Source of the DNA: Brucella cytisi | GTDB taxonomy: Bacteria; Pseudomonadota; Alphaproteobacteria; Rhizobiales; Rhizobiaceae | Reading direction: 5' to 3' | Assembly (NCBI GenBank): GCA_012103075.1 | Contig: JAAVLQ010000003.1 | Span: 682,001-746,000 of the forward strand | Length of the DNA stretch: 64,000 bases | Shown here: one piece after another, positions 30,437 through 42,077 of the stretch | Numbering within the stretch: position 1 is the first letter of the stretch | Layout of the letters: every line of letters starts with the position of its first letter | Position numbers and translations under genes: made by a program | Notes under the pieces: model-generated | What the model was told of the DNA's origin: nothing | The model's database searches: none | Seen by the model: the letters and a program-made list of their open reading frames with translations, nothing else

Positions 30437-32165
30437 TCATACCAGTGAGGCGGCCTGCTCAGCTGAAACCACATAAACCCGATGCGGATTTGAACGCCCG
30501 CGAATCAAGATTTCCTCCGCGTCCAGACCTTCCACATGCATACCGGCAAGGACTGCGACCGGCTCCGATAGGACGATTGCGGCCTGTTGTGCCTTGGCGA
30601 CACTTTCCAGCCTGCTGGCAACATTGACAGTATCTCCAACTGCCGTCAGCCCCTTCACCTTATCATAACCCATGGTTCCGACGATGGCGGGACCGACATG
30701 CACGCCGATCGCAACCCGCAACGGCAGCGAAAGCTCGTCGGCCATCTCCTCGTTCAGGAGCTCAATCTCCCGCACGATCTGCACCGCCGCCGCAAGGGCA
30801 TTCCGACAGCCCTCCTCACGTGATCCCCGCAATCCGAACAACGCCATCGCGCCATCCCCGATAAATTTGTCCAGCCTGCCATTGGCCTGCTGAACTGCTT
30901 GACCGACAACTGCAAAGTAGCGGTTGAGGAGAAAAACGACATCATAAGGTAATTTGGTTTCCGCCAGTTGTGTAAAACTGCGCAGATCGCAAAACAGCAC
31001 CGTAATTTCCCGCTCCTGCCCGGAAACCGTCAGCTGCGCTGCGTCTTCTGATGCTATATCGGGGTCGGGCATGAGCAATGGCACCACACTTACATTCCTT
31101 GCAGGACGCAACTGGCAGCCCGGGCGGACATCACGGTCGGCGCCGATGCGACGCAGCGTTTCTTCTTCGATCGAGCCGGCTAAAGGCAAATCATCACCGC
31201 CCTTGATCACCCGGACACGGCAGGTCGAGCAGCGGCCTTTACCACCACATACAGAGTAATGCGGGATCCCTGCAATCCGACTTGCCTCAAGAATGCTGAA
31301 ACCCTGCGGAACGGTTACGATTTCACCGCTCGAATAGGTTATCCTGATCTGGTTCGCCCGTTGCCGCCAACTGCGCAAAGCACGAAACAGCAACAGCATT
31401 CCGAGACCAACGATGAATAGGCCATAAAGTGCCACCCTGATTTGAAACTGGCTTTTCTCATCGATGGTTCGCGAAAGCCGCATGTTTTCATCGCCGGACA
31501 ACGAAGCCGCCTCGACAGGAATACTGGCAAGGTAACGACCAGAATTCGCAAAGCCCAGCAGTGCAAGAACCGGCAATAGAATGGCCAGACTCAAGAGAAG
31601 CGGTGCTGCGCGAAGAAACCAGCGACGCGGGCGAAGCCAGAAATAGATGCCGATGCATCCATGTACCCACGCCACAAGAAGAGCCACAGTCTGTTTCACG
31701 CCGTTGAAAGGAGAGGCCACCCACAGCGTATGGATGATATTTCGATAGGTATCACTATAACCGACCAGTTCGTGCCGAATACGCGTGCCGATCACATGCT
31801 CCATGATCAATAGCGGGATCAGCAGGCCGAAGAAAATCTGCATGGTTTCGCCAAACGGCAGCTTCAGCGAGCGCCGGTTGTATAGTGAGCGAAATACCGG
31901 GCTCAAATGGACGAAAATAGCACCATAGAGAAGCGTCGTTCCAACCGGATTGCGCCAAAGAAGCAGAAAGAGCAGCCTGCCCTTTTCCGCCGAATTCAGC
32001 GAGATCAGATTCAGCGCATGATTGCTCATGTGCAACGCGAGGAACGTTACCATGACAAGCCCTGATGCCAGCCGAGCTTTTTCGCAACAGGCGCTCGGAT
32101 GGAAAACGGGCTTTTTGACGGTGCTTTCATTCAGGCTTTGAACCGGTTTCTGGCAGGCTGCTCAT
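30437..32165 (-). CDS. Membrane adenylate cyclase (class III) with a 2Fe-2S ferredoxin domain
   Basis: The continuous part begins at the ATG at 32053; a small break near 32125 hides an upstream start at 32165 (MSSLPETGSKPE). The first 270 residues hold several transmembrane helices with histidines in a cytochrome b-like arrangement (LHMSNHALNL, MEHVIGTRIRHELVG). A ferredoxin domain follows, with CGGKGRCSTC and a later PGCQL, the four ligands of a plant-type 2Fe-2S cluster. The class III catalytic domain has LFCDLRSFT (metal aspartate), GDGAMALFG, VGDTVNVASRLE and a C-terminal NPHRVY. Related fusions occur in rhizobia. It lies between three glycosyltransferase genes and the ABC/cNMP gene in one direction, so it probably makes cAMP read by that neighbour, perhaps in response to redox state. 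Confidence 0.9.
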
Positions 32166-32223
32166 GTCAGCACTAATCTTATAACATCTCTCATGAAGAG
32201 GGTAATCCGCTTTCGCGAATATC

Positions 32224-33382
32224 TTATCGGAGTGACCGAAGATAGCAGGCCGTTTTCCGGGCTCCGTCGAGATCAAGCGCCGTCATCGGCGGTCGTGGAT
32301 TTTCAAGCGCCGCAGAAATTGCATCGCTCAGAACCTGAACATCGAGGCAATCCTCGGAAATGGTTATGGCAAGCCCCATTTCCTCAAGCCGTTGGGCTCG
32401 CACCGCCTGTTCAGTCTCGCCACCCCGGGGTGAAAGGCACCAGAATAGCCCGGCATCCCGCCTGCAACAGATCGCAGACAGTGTTATACCCGGCTTGCGA
32501 TACAGAAACTTCGGCCCCTCGCAAAAGCGACGGGAAATCATTGCGGAACCGTACCACGTCTACATTGGGCGGGCTGTCTTGCAGGAGTTTCTGGAAATCG
32601 GTCTCTGGAAGATTGGGGCCAGCAATAACACACCACTTGTGCCGCGCATGCTGACGGGCAGCGCCAAGCGCAGAATGAACCAACGCAGCCCCCACTGCAC
32701 CGCCACCTGCAGAAATGACAATATCAAATTTTTGCGTGATCGCCGGTGCTGGCGGAGCCGCGACCAGACCCGTATGCACAATTCGATCGGCAATCTCTTC
32801 CGCCAGCGGAAAACTACAGGACAACGGCACAAAATTCTCATCGCCATGCACCAGAACACAATCGAAATGAGCCCTGATCAGGGCTACCGTTTCCTCGTTC
32901 CGACCCGGTTTCGTCCGCTGTTGAACGATATCGCGCACAGATGTGATGAGCTTCGGGCGCGGCAGGGAGCTTTCGATGGCCTCGATCAGCGGAATGAGCT
33001 CAAACCGCATTTGCCGCCTTCCGAAAGGAAAGGCCTCGATGATTACCATATCCGGCTTTAACCGGTGAAATATTTCCAGCAGCCTGTCCCGGCGACAGGA
33101 TAGAAACGTTTCATTCGCCGGTTGCCCCTCGCTATCTGCAAGGCCGGAAAAACCCGCATTACTCGCAACGACCGGAGGCAATGCGATTACTGAAATGCCA
33201 TCTGCCGGGAAGCCGGGAACAGGAAGTCCTCCTGTAATCACGGTCACGTCGAAACCGTCGTCCTTCATCGCCGATGCTATACGGCTTGCCCGTGCAATAT
33301 GCCCTATCCCCAAAAGATGCTGGACATAAAATAATGCTTTCGGTGCCAAGCTTCCGGACCTGCCACTCATGCCTTCGTCCAT
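32224..33382 (-). CDS. MurG-like (GT28-type) glycosyltransferase (frameshifted)
   Basis: N-terminal Rossmann half: ALFYVQHLLGIGHIARASRIA, then VTVITGGLPVPGF. The C-terminal half shows VISAGGGAVGAALVHSALGA, the donor-site SQAGYNTVCDLLQAG (MurG-type GGxNT equivalent) and AILVPFTPG. A break at the CCCCGGGG run near 32430 joins it to ETEQAVRAQRLEEMGL. The gene starts 16 bases inside the upstream glycosyltransferase gene, so it is translationally coupled to it. About 385 residues, no signal peptide, peripheral membrane enzyme. Substrate unknown; a paralogue is two genes upstream. Confidence 0.83.
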
Positions 33383-34636
33383 TCCCGTTCAAATAGTTCC
33401 GTCAACTGACGAATGCTTGCGTGGTAATCGAAATGATATCGGACACGATGTTCCGCCGCATTGCCCATCCGATGACGCAGCTGTGGATCATTGGCGAGCT
33501 GCGTTAGTGCAGCGGCAAGGGCTTCCGGATCTTCGGAAGGTACCAAGATGCCGTTGTCACCATCGCTCAACAGTTCCGGAACGCCCGAAATATTGGTCGA
33601 AACACAAACAAGGTTCTGGCTCGAAGCTTCAACGATCACATTGGGCAAACCGTCGCGGTCGCCATCTGCGGTGATACGACACGCAAGGGCAAAGATATCG
33701 GATTGACGATAGTGCTTCAGCACCTCTTCCTGCGCCAGAGCACCTTTCCATTCAATTCGATCAGCCAAGCCAAGGGCATCGGCGAGCGGCTTCAGACTAG
33801 CAAGCTGATCGCCACCGCCAATATGCGTGAAACGCCAGTGAATACTGAGCGGTAGTAGGCGTGCGGGGCCCTGAGAAGCACATCATAGCCCTTTTTGGGT
33901 ACCGCCCGTCCGACACTGAGGATCCGTAACGGATCACGGGGATCGGTGCCATCCCTCAATGAACGCGGCTCCTCAAAAGACCGAAGCGGTCGAGATCGAG
34001 CCCATGATAACTCAGATGAACCGCTTCCTCGCGCTCTGTCAGGCTTCGCATGTGCTCGTAGCCGGTTCGTGTACAGGTGACGCTCCAGCGCGCGCGACTG
34101 AGTTTCTCCGCCAGCTCCCAGTCCGGCGACGTCCAGATGTCCTTGGCATGAGCAGAACACGTCCATGGCACGCCGGTGAGAAGACTTGCGTAAGCCGTAA
34201 CCGAGGCTGGCGTATGGATGAAATGCGCATGCAGCCACTCGGCCTGATCCGGCCATTCGTGGGCAAGCACCATGGCCTGTCCAAGGCGCCTTACGCGGTT
34301 TGGTGTAAAATCCCGCCGCAAGTCCTTCAGGAACTGGCCCAAAAGCGGGCGAAAGCCGGGGCGACGCAATGCCGTCCGCAAGCCACGCAAGACCCGCAGT
34401 GGCTCCTCATAAAGATATTCCGGCAGGTACACGACGCGAGCCTTGATCTCCTCATGAACTGGATGCCGCTTTTTGTCTGTGGGACGGCGCATGGAAATGA
34501 GTGTCAGGTCGAAACCAGCGCGTTCCAGTCCCGGGAGTTCTTGCGCGATGAAGGTTTCTGAAAGACGCGGATAGCCTTTCAACACGACAAGCAGTTTTCG
34601 GCGAATGGGCACCGGGGCCAGACTATTTTGCGGCAA
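33367..34636 (-). CDS. Glycosyltransferase, GT4 family, TTG start (frameshifted)
   Basis: The N-terminal half reads LLVVLKGYPRLSETFIAQEL, typical of GT4 enzymes that act on exopolysaccharide or colanic acid-like glycans, followed by HAHFIHTPASVTAYAS and SAHAKDIW. The donor half has RILSVGRAVPKKGYDVLL, WKGALAQEEVLKHY and DGLPNVIVEASSQNLVCVSTN (E-x7-E region). I chose the TTG at 34636 because it follows a GGAG at proper spacing and overlaps the previous stop; the longer ATG frame adds unrelated residues. Breaks lie near 33960 and 33790. It overlaps both neighbours, showing a tightly packed operon. Confidence 0.82.
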
Positions 34637-35857
34637 TGAGGGTCTCCGGGACGGTTCCCGAAAGCTGCACGCTCTCATCCAGCCATTCTCCGACAATCTG
34701 GGAAATATGTGGCAATCCCTCCAGACGCATCTCGCTATGGCTTGCCGACGGCGGCAACCGGTCTGGCAAGCGTTGCAGTACTTCTGCCAGACGTCGAGGG
34801 TCTTCTGCTTCGTGAGGAAGCAGAATTTCGATCAGATCGAGTTCTGCAGCGCGGCGGGCGCGGATGAGTTGTTCTTCACGTGGCTCGACGCGAGGAACGA
34901 TCAGCGCCGGTTTGTCGAACGACAATATCTCGCAATAGGTATTATAGCCTCCCATGGAGACAACTGCTTTTGCGCCGGCGATCAGATCTTCCATGCGGTT
35001 GTCGAATTCGATCACCGCCAGATGAGGAATTTTTGCGCACTTTTGCGCAACTTCGCCCGCTCTTTTGCAGGCATATATGGCCCCAGAACAATGAACGCAC
35101 GGTGTTGGAGCTCCGGCACTTTTCGATAGGCATTGATTACATTGCGCACCAGATCCGCACCGTCACCGCCACCGCCAGTCGTGACTGGGGGGATATAGTC
35201 GCCACTCGGAACATGTGGCGATAATACCTTATCGTGGGCAAGACTGCGCTGGAGGAAACCAACAAAATTCATCTTCCGCCGCACACTATCGGGCACATTC
35301 ATGTCAACGAGCGGATCATAGAAATCAGGTGGACCGTACACCCAGATATTGTCGTAATACTGGTCCATTTTCTCAATAATGTTGTTCTTCTTCCACTCGG
35401 TTTCCAGAAGCTGCGGCGCGTCCATCACCTCGCGCAGTCCGAGAATAAGTTTCGTGCCCTGTGTCTTGAGATATGACAGCGTTTCTTCAACTTCACCCTT
35501 CAGCCCCATCGGCTCCTTGTCGACGATGAAAATATCAGGCTGGAAGGTCTCTGCCGTGTGCCGAATGATCGACCGGCGCATCTTGAGTGTGTCGTGTAGA
35601 TCAATATGGCTGGCCAGCGAAGTATATTCGCCGTTGCGCAACTTGATCACGCTCGGCACTTTCACAAAATCAACACGGGCGCGATAATCGAAAGCCCCGG
35701 CAATCGTGGCACCCGATATGATCAGGATGTTAAGTCCACGATAATCCTCGACCAAAGCATGAGCGATAGTCCTGCAACGCCTTAAATGTCCCAGCCCGAA
35801 CGTATCGTGGCTGTACATCAGAATACGCGCATCTTCAAAACGGCGCATCATGTTCAA
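34623..35857 (-). CDS. MurG-like glycosyltransferase, first gene of the leftward glycan operon (frameshifted)
   Basis: Starts MNMMRRFEDARILMYSHDTFGLGHLRRCRTIA; the GLGHxRR motif marks GT28-type enzymes. It has VTTGGGGDGADLV in the donor site and SMGGYNTYCEILSFDKPALIVPR near the C-terminus. One break near 35025 separates the halves and is bridged by EFDNRMEDLIAGA. About 410 residues. It heads a run transcribed leftward through two more glycosyltransferases, the cyclase and the ABC/cNMP gene, each overlapping or closely spaced. Paralogous to the gene at 32224-33382. Confidence 0.83.
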
Positions 35858-35966
35858 AACCTTTCCGGTGCAGGGTGCGCTTGCAGCTCATTCGGGGCGA
35901 AATATCCAGATTTTTTAAATACGGCGATGCCTGAAAATTGCACGCGGTGTAGCCTCTTAGTTCCGT

Positions 35967-37141
35967 TTATCTGTAAGGATCCGCTGCATCGCGCAAGCCA
36001 TCTCCCAAAAAAAAATTGAACGCGAGAATGACAAGAATGACGGGAACCATGGGAAGCAATAGCCGGGGATAGAAAGCGATGACACTTACGTTTCGGGCCT
36101 CGGTTAGAAGAATTCCCCAGCTTGTAACAGGAGGTCTAAGCCCTAGCCCCAAAAACTCAACGCTGTTTCCCCAAGAATCATTCCGGGATCGAAATCGTTG
36201 CCGCGGCGATCAGATGCGACATGAAGCCGGTACAAGGTGCAGACCGATAATGCGCCGACCGCTCGCCCCCATCAACTGAGCGGCCAGAACGTAATCTTCC
36301 TCGCGAAGTGCCAGAATTTTCGAACGAACGGCACGCGCGAGTCCGGTCCAGTCGAGCATACCCAGAATGATGGTAATACCGAAATAGATCAGGATCGGGC
36401 TCCATGAAACCGGCATTACTGCCGATAGGGCCATCCAGAGCGGCAGGCTCGGCAAAGCCTGCAAGACCTCGATTATCCGCTGGACGATCAGATCAAACCA
36501 GCCGCCGCGATAACCCGCAATACCACCGATGATAATACCAAGCACGAAACTGATGGTGATGCCCAGCAGACCGATAGTAAGTGAAATCCGGGCGCCATAA
36601 ATGATCCGGGACAGTACGTCCCGACCGAGACGGTCGGTCCCGAGGAGAAACATCTGCCCGCCCGAGCGGGACAGACGAGGTGAAGATTGCCGTTGAACAG
36701 TCCCCAGAAGCGGTAGTTGTCACCCCGGCAGAAAAAGCGTAGCGGCTGCACATCTGATCTCTTTTCACTATACACGCGCCGCAGCGTATCCATATTGAGC
36801 GTCATTTCGCGCCCATAGACGAATGGTCCGACAAGCTTTCCTTCGTGAAACAGGTGTATTCTTTGCGGAGGGGCATGGATGAAATCGACGTTTCGTGTGT
36901 GCAGATTGTAAGGTGCCAGAAACTCGGCAATGATGATGGCGCCATAAAGCAGGATCAGGAAGATACCGGATGCAAGCGCAAGTTTGTGACGCTTGAACTT
37001 CCACCACATCAGCTGGCGCTGCGACGCCAGATGAATTTTCGCCTGCGCATCCGTCATCTTCTCGACGGAATAAGGATCGAACGGCGTATCCGAAACGAAA
37101 TGTGGAAGAGGTGCACCCGGAGGCGGAAGCATGGCACTCAC
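35967..37141 (-). CDS. Peptide/oligosaccharide ABC transporter permease, DppC/OppC type (frameshifted)
   Basis: Starts at GTG 37141 or ATG 37132 (MLPPPGAPLPHFVSD). It has an early helix (LALASGIFLILLYGAIIIAEFLAP), a periplasmic loop, then GTDRLGRDVLSRIIYGARISL, the hallmark of DppC-type permeases. The EAA loop is seen near EEDYVLAAQLMGASGRRII, and the C-terminus is LVILAFNFFLGDGLRDAADPYR. Breaks lie near 36650 and 36190. About 385 residues with an N-terminal extension as in YejE-like subunits. It is the last gene of an ATPase, binding protein, permease, permease operon. Confidence 0.83.
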
Positions 37142-38134
37142 TTTCTGTACCCCCTGCAGACGGATCCGCGGATCCGGGATCGCCAGTGCGATGTCGGAGA
37201 TGAGCATTCCGATGACCGTGAGAAACGCAAGAAACATCAAGAACGAGCCTGCCAGATACATATCCCGGCTCTGTAACGCCTTGATCAGCATGGGCCCCGT
37301 CGTTTCCAGCGACAGCACGATCGCCGTAATTTCAGCACCTGATATGATAGTCGGCAATATGGAGCCGATGTCGGCCACGAAGAAATTCAGTGCCATGCGA
37401 AGCGGATATTTCACCAGAGCGCGGAACGGATGCAGCCCCTTGGCTCGCGCGGTCATGACATATTGTTTCTGCAATTCGTCGAGAAGATTGGCGCGCAACC
37501 GTCTGATCATGCCAGCAGTTCCGGCGGTCCCGACGATGATCACGGGAATCCACAAATGCTCCAGAATGGATTTTGCCTTCGCCCAGCTCATCGGTTCCGC
37601 GATGTATTTCTGGTCCATCAGGTGACCTATGGATGTCCCAAACCAGATATTGGCGAAATACATGAGTATCAAAGCCAGCATGAAGTTCGGAATGGCGATG
37701 CCAAGCAGGCCGAACAGTGAAAACCCGTAGTCACCCCAGCTATATTGATGCGTCGCCGAGTACATGCCGATTGGAAAGGCAATCAGCCGGGTTAAGATAA
37801 TCGTACATACCGAGACCGGGATCGTGAGCCATAGTCTGTCACCTACGACTTCGCTGACCGGCAGCTGATATTCAAACGAGTATCCGAAATCCCCACGTAA
37901 CATCCCGCCCAGCCAGTAGAAGTAGCGTATGATCGGCGGCTTGTCGAAACCGTACTGACGGCGCATTTCCTCGATTTCCTGAAGATTGACCGTCTCGCCC
38001 TGTGCTTGCAACTCGGCAATCTGGCTTTCGAAGAAATTTCCCGGTGGCAGTTCTATGATCGTGAAAACAAGCGCAGAGATAAGCAACAGGGTTGGGACCA
38101 TGGCGAAAATGCGCCAGAGGATATAACGCAGCAT
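37138..38134 (-). CDS. Peptide/oligosaccharide ABC transporter permease, DppB/OppB type
   Basis: Starts MLRYILWRIFAMVPTLLLIS. Family features: PPGNFFESQIAEL loop, YGFDKPPIIRYFYWLGGMLRGDFGYSF, the EAA motif area QYVMTARAKGLHP and TETTGPML-like ALQSRDMYLAGSFLMF. Length about 330 residues. As written, the frame continues into the next permease to make a 566-residue product. One G fewer in the GGGG run near 37147 would give a TGA at 37138-37140 that overlaps the next gene's GTG start. I therefore read the fusion as an indel. It starts two bases after the binding-protein stop. Confidence 0.85.
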
Positions 38135-38135
38135 G

Positions 38136-40050
38136 TCAGCGCCCCTCTGTGGTGTGTCCGCCAGCCAGAAAGTATCCGGCATATACACGCCCGGGGAAGG
38201 AGGTCGGATTGAAACCCCACAATCCTTTTTCCGGTACGTTACGCAGATACGATGTATGAAGGATCGGCTGCGGTGTGGAGTTAACGAGGCCGATTGAGAA
38301 CACCTGATCGGTGAAGATGGATAGCATCCTGTGCCATATTTCGGTTCGCTCGTTCAAATTGACCGACGATCGCCATTGCTCCTGCAACGTACAAAGCTCC
38401 AACACCTCAGGCAGGTCGGGCGCCGTGCCCTTCGATCCAAGCGATAGCTGATACATGGCCCAGAGCGGCCACTGCAGCTGATCGTCCGAGCTTGGTGCCA
38501 GTTGGGCGGGATTCATGTCTGCGGTGGCAACGCCGTTCTCGATTCCGAACCATATGGACATCATAATCCGCCCGCCCATAGCGCGAGACCGGAAAATATC
38601 GCGCTGGCTGGTACGGGTAAATAAAGCGATGCCAATGTTGCGCCAATGATCGGTGACCAGCTCCAGCACGTCCGTATCCAGTGTGCTTTCGCCGGCCGAT
38701 TCGATGGTGATCTCTGCGGGCCGCCCATCCGGCAACAGGCGGATACCGTTCGCCCCGCGCCTTTGCAGTCCAGCTTGATCGAGCAGTGCATTCGCCTGAT
38801 CAGGGTCGTGCTGGATCCGGGCATTTGCATATTCAGGCCGATAGAGCGGGCTTTCCGGCAGTAAAGTGTCGGCGCTGGGCTTACCCAACCCATAGAACAC
38901 CGCCATATTGATCTCGTGCCGGTCAATACCAAGCGAAAGAGCTCGTCTGACGCGGACGTCTTTGAAAAGGTTGCGCCACCCATCGTCCGCACAGTTTAGA
39001 TTGGGAAGGATCGCAAGGCGCGATCCACGCGTCATCGTCCACAGATTGACTTTTACGGGATAACGTTTCTCGGCATCCTTCAGAAAGGCATAGTCTGTAA
39101 AATCGATATTCGTCGCCTGAAGATCACTTTCCCCGGCACCGGCCTTGGCCGGAATAATGGAGGATGAGCTGATATTGAGTATGACCCGATCAATATATGG
39201 CAGTTGCCGCCCGTTTTCGTCGATACGATGGAAATAAGGGTTGCGCTCAAAGACGAACTGCTCGGCGGGCGGCGCGGTCGTGTTGCGCCAAGGGTCAAGA
39301 ACCGGTAGTTCAGGGTTCTCTGGCCGATACTGACGTGCCACCTTTGTGTGAAGCTCTGTCCATTTCTTGGCGCGATACTGTTTCATCAGCGACGAAAGGC
39401 GGAACGGATCCTGATACTTCCGGTGGAACTGGCGCAGATAGTGGAACGGTCCGAAAAGGACAATTGGTTGTGCGGCCGCCAGACCGGCAGAAAATCCGGA
39501 TTTGGCGATTGCCAGCGATAACGGACAGTGCGTTCGTCGATAAGTTCGAATTCCGGTAACCGGCCATCGATGCGCAGCTCAAGCGCACCTCCGTCCGGCG
39601 TCAGCTCCGGATTGAGAATGACGTCGTTCCACCAATATGCGAAATCCATGGCCGTAAACGGCTTGCCGTCCGACCAGCAATGTCCCGAACGCAAATGAAG
39701 GGTATAAACCCTGTCGCCCTCTGACTCATAGTTTTCCAGTATGTCAGGCTGCAATTCAAGCCGCTCATCATAGCCAACCAGACGCGCATAACCGTTGATG
39801 GTCATGTAACGGATATCTTTCTGGCTGCCGATGATCGTGCGTAGCTCCCCGCCATAACGGCCCGGTTGGCGTCCCATGTCCTTCAAACGAACAATACGGG
39901 GTTGCTTTGGAATCCGCTGCGCCAGCGGCGGCAAGCTGCGGGCGATCAACTCGGGATGAAAAAATCCGGCTCACGTTCTCTATCCGCAAAGGCTGGAAGC
40001 GGGAGAAAGGAGCCGACCATCCCGCACAGCATGGTTCTGCGGGTAATCAA
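38136..40050 (-). CDS. Solute-binding protein family 5 (peptide/oligosaccharide type; frameshifted)
   Basis: The TTG at 40050, with a GGGGAG eight bases upstream, opens a signal peptide with twin arginines (MITRRTMLCGMVG...LPAFA). A six-T run near 39965, where seven would keep the frame, is the first break; the second is near 39400. The body has YARLVGYDERLELQPDILENYE, the LHLRSGHCWSDGKPFTAMDFAYWWND motif of SBP_bac_5, VRRALSLGIDRHEIN and the Asp-Gln-Ala repeat DPDQANALLDQAGL. About 635 residues. The ligand may be a peptide; the lyase next door makes oligosaccharide uptake a reasonable alternative. Confidence 0.87.
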
Positions 40051-41923
40051 TTTATCAACTCCCCGATAGCCGCATCGCGGCTTGCCAGTACGAGATGGCC
40101 ACTACCAAGGTTAATCGGTGACAGTTCACCTTCCTCGCCCGAAAACGCTGCCCCCAGAGATGTCGATCCGACGCACCGCTTGCACGCAGCATGTCGAAAT
40201 CCAGTGGCTTGTCCAAATCCGGGAAAGGCACCGCAGCAAGCAGGGCTTTCGTGTAGGGATGAGCTGGCTTTCGGAGAATGATTTCGCGGGGTGCCAGCTC
40301 AACGATCCGCCCACCACACATGACAGCAATCCGGTCAGCCATATAGTCTACGACTGCCAGATTGTGCGAGATGAAAAGATAGGTCAGACCGAGTTCCTTC
40401 TGGAGGTCCTTCAGGAGGTTGAGGATCTGCGCCTGCACCGAAACGTCAAGTGCAGATACCGGTTCATCACACACCACAAGTTTCGGCCCAAGTGCAAGTG
40501 CGCGCGCAATGCCGATCCGCTGGCGCTGGCCACCAGAAAAACTGTGCGGATAACGGCTGAGATAACGCTCGTCGAGGCCAATCGCCCGTATCAGCATCCG
40601 CACTTTCTGTTGGCAGTAGGCTTTGTCGCCACGCTTGTGAATCTCCGGGGCTCGCTCAAGATGCTGCCGATTGTCATTCGCGGCGACAAGGACGAGACCG
40701 GATCCTGAAATATCATCTGGATTTTTGTACGCAAATCCATCAATTGCGCACCGTCTGCAGCAAGTACATCGACCGGCCCGTCCCCGTCATCGAAGGTTAC
40801 CGAGCCTTGATCGGGGGTGACGGCACGCATCAGAATCTTGCTGACCGTGGTCTTTCCAGAGCCGCTTTCACCAACAAGGCCGAAACATTCCCTCGCCTTA
40901 TATCGAAACTGACATCATCGACAGCACGCACCGAGGCCGCTTTGCTTTCAACAAACATGCCCGCTTTGCGGATGCTATATGTCTTGGTCAGATTACGGGC
41001 AGACAGCAACACTTCGGGTGCGTCCCCGCTTGTTGCCTTCTTCTTCCACAGCGTTTCAGTACTGACCGGAACCTCGCGCAAGGCTTTCAGCCGTTCACCG
41101 GGGCGCATGTCAAAATGCGGGACCGCAGCCAGCAGGCCTTTCAAATAAGGATGCCGCGGATTACGGAAAATATCTTCTACCGGGCCCGCTTCCAGAATCT
41201 GCCCATGATAGATGACCACCACTTCGTTAGCCAGATTGGCAACGACGCCAAGATCGTGAGTGATCAACAAAATTGCCATATTGAGTTTATGCTGCAGATT
41301 ACGAAGCAGTTCGAGAACCTGCGCCCGGATCGTCACATCGAGCGCCGTCGTCGGCTCATCGGCGATCAGAAGTGCCGGGCGGCATATCAGGGCCATGGCG
41401 ATCATGGCACGCTGGCGCATTCCGCCCGAAAGCTCGAAAGGATACATGTCGAAGGTTCGGGACGGGTTTGAGAAACCGACCAGTCCCAGCATCTCCTCCG
41501 CATTAGCGCGTCGCTCGGCTTTCGTCATGTCGGCATGAACGGTCAACACTTCGCTGATCTGATTGCCAACCGTGTGGAGTGGCGATAACGAAGTCATCGG
41601 CTCCGGAATATCTTGGCAATACGACTGCCGCGCAGGGCGCGAATTTCAGGCCCCTCCTTCTGCAACCCGAGAATATCAGTCGTCTCACCACTTATCGGAT
41701 CGGTGAATAAAATTTTTCCCTTCTGCCTCGCCATTACGAGGCAGAATTCTATGATCGACTGGCTGATGACGGATTTACCGGATCCGGATTCTCCAACAAG
41801 CGCGGTTACTTTGCCGGGCAGAATGCGCAGGTTGGCATCCTTGACCACGCTCCATTTGTTGCCCAGCATGGAAAAGGAAATGTCCAAGCCCTCGACGCGT
41901 AACAAATCCGTACCCGACTTCAT
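40047..41923 (-). CDS. Duplicated ABC ATPase, YejF-like (frameshifted)
   Basis: Two nucleotide-binding domains in one chain. Domain 1: GESGSGKSVISQS, LSGGMRQRAMIAMAL, LLIADEPTTALD, LITHDLG. Domain 2: LVGESGSGKTTVSKIL-like Walker A, MIFQDPVSSLSPRMT, FSGGQRQRIGIARAL, LVVCDEPVSALD, FISHNLAVVD. Each has the oligopeptide-type tail (RHPYLKGLLAAVP and AHPYTKALLAAVP). Breaks lie near 41600, 40870, 40620 and 40140. The last frame change restores GHLVLASRDAAIGELIN, with a TGA at 40047-40049 that overlaps the next gene's TTG. About 620 residues. It powers the permease pair downstream. Confidence 0.85.
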
Positions 41924-42077
41924 GCGAAACTATCAATCCCCAAGCGCCTTCGCGGCCATAAATTTAGCCTAGCGCAGCGCCAACGGTGAGTCTAGAGCGC
42001 TAAGATGCTGACCGAATCCGGTTGTCCCACCCCAATAGAACGATGGGTAGGTCAGGCGGATTCATGCCTCCGATTGA

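Noticed and set aside
32360..33061. A 233-codon plus-strand frame
   Set aside because: Lies fully opposite a well-supported glycosyltransferase gene.
37141..38134. A real 566-residue double permease
   Set aside because: A one-base change at a GGGG run recreates the normal stop-start overlap, so an indel is more likely.
35967..41923. Naming the importer YejABEF outright
   Set aside because: The duplicated ATPase and permease type fit, but gene order and the binding protein differ from classical YejABEF, and the substrate is unknown.
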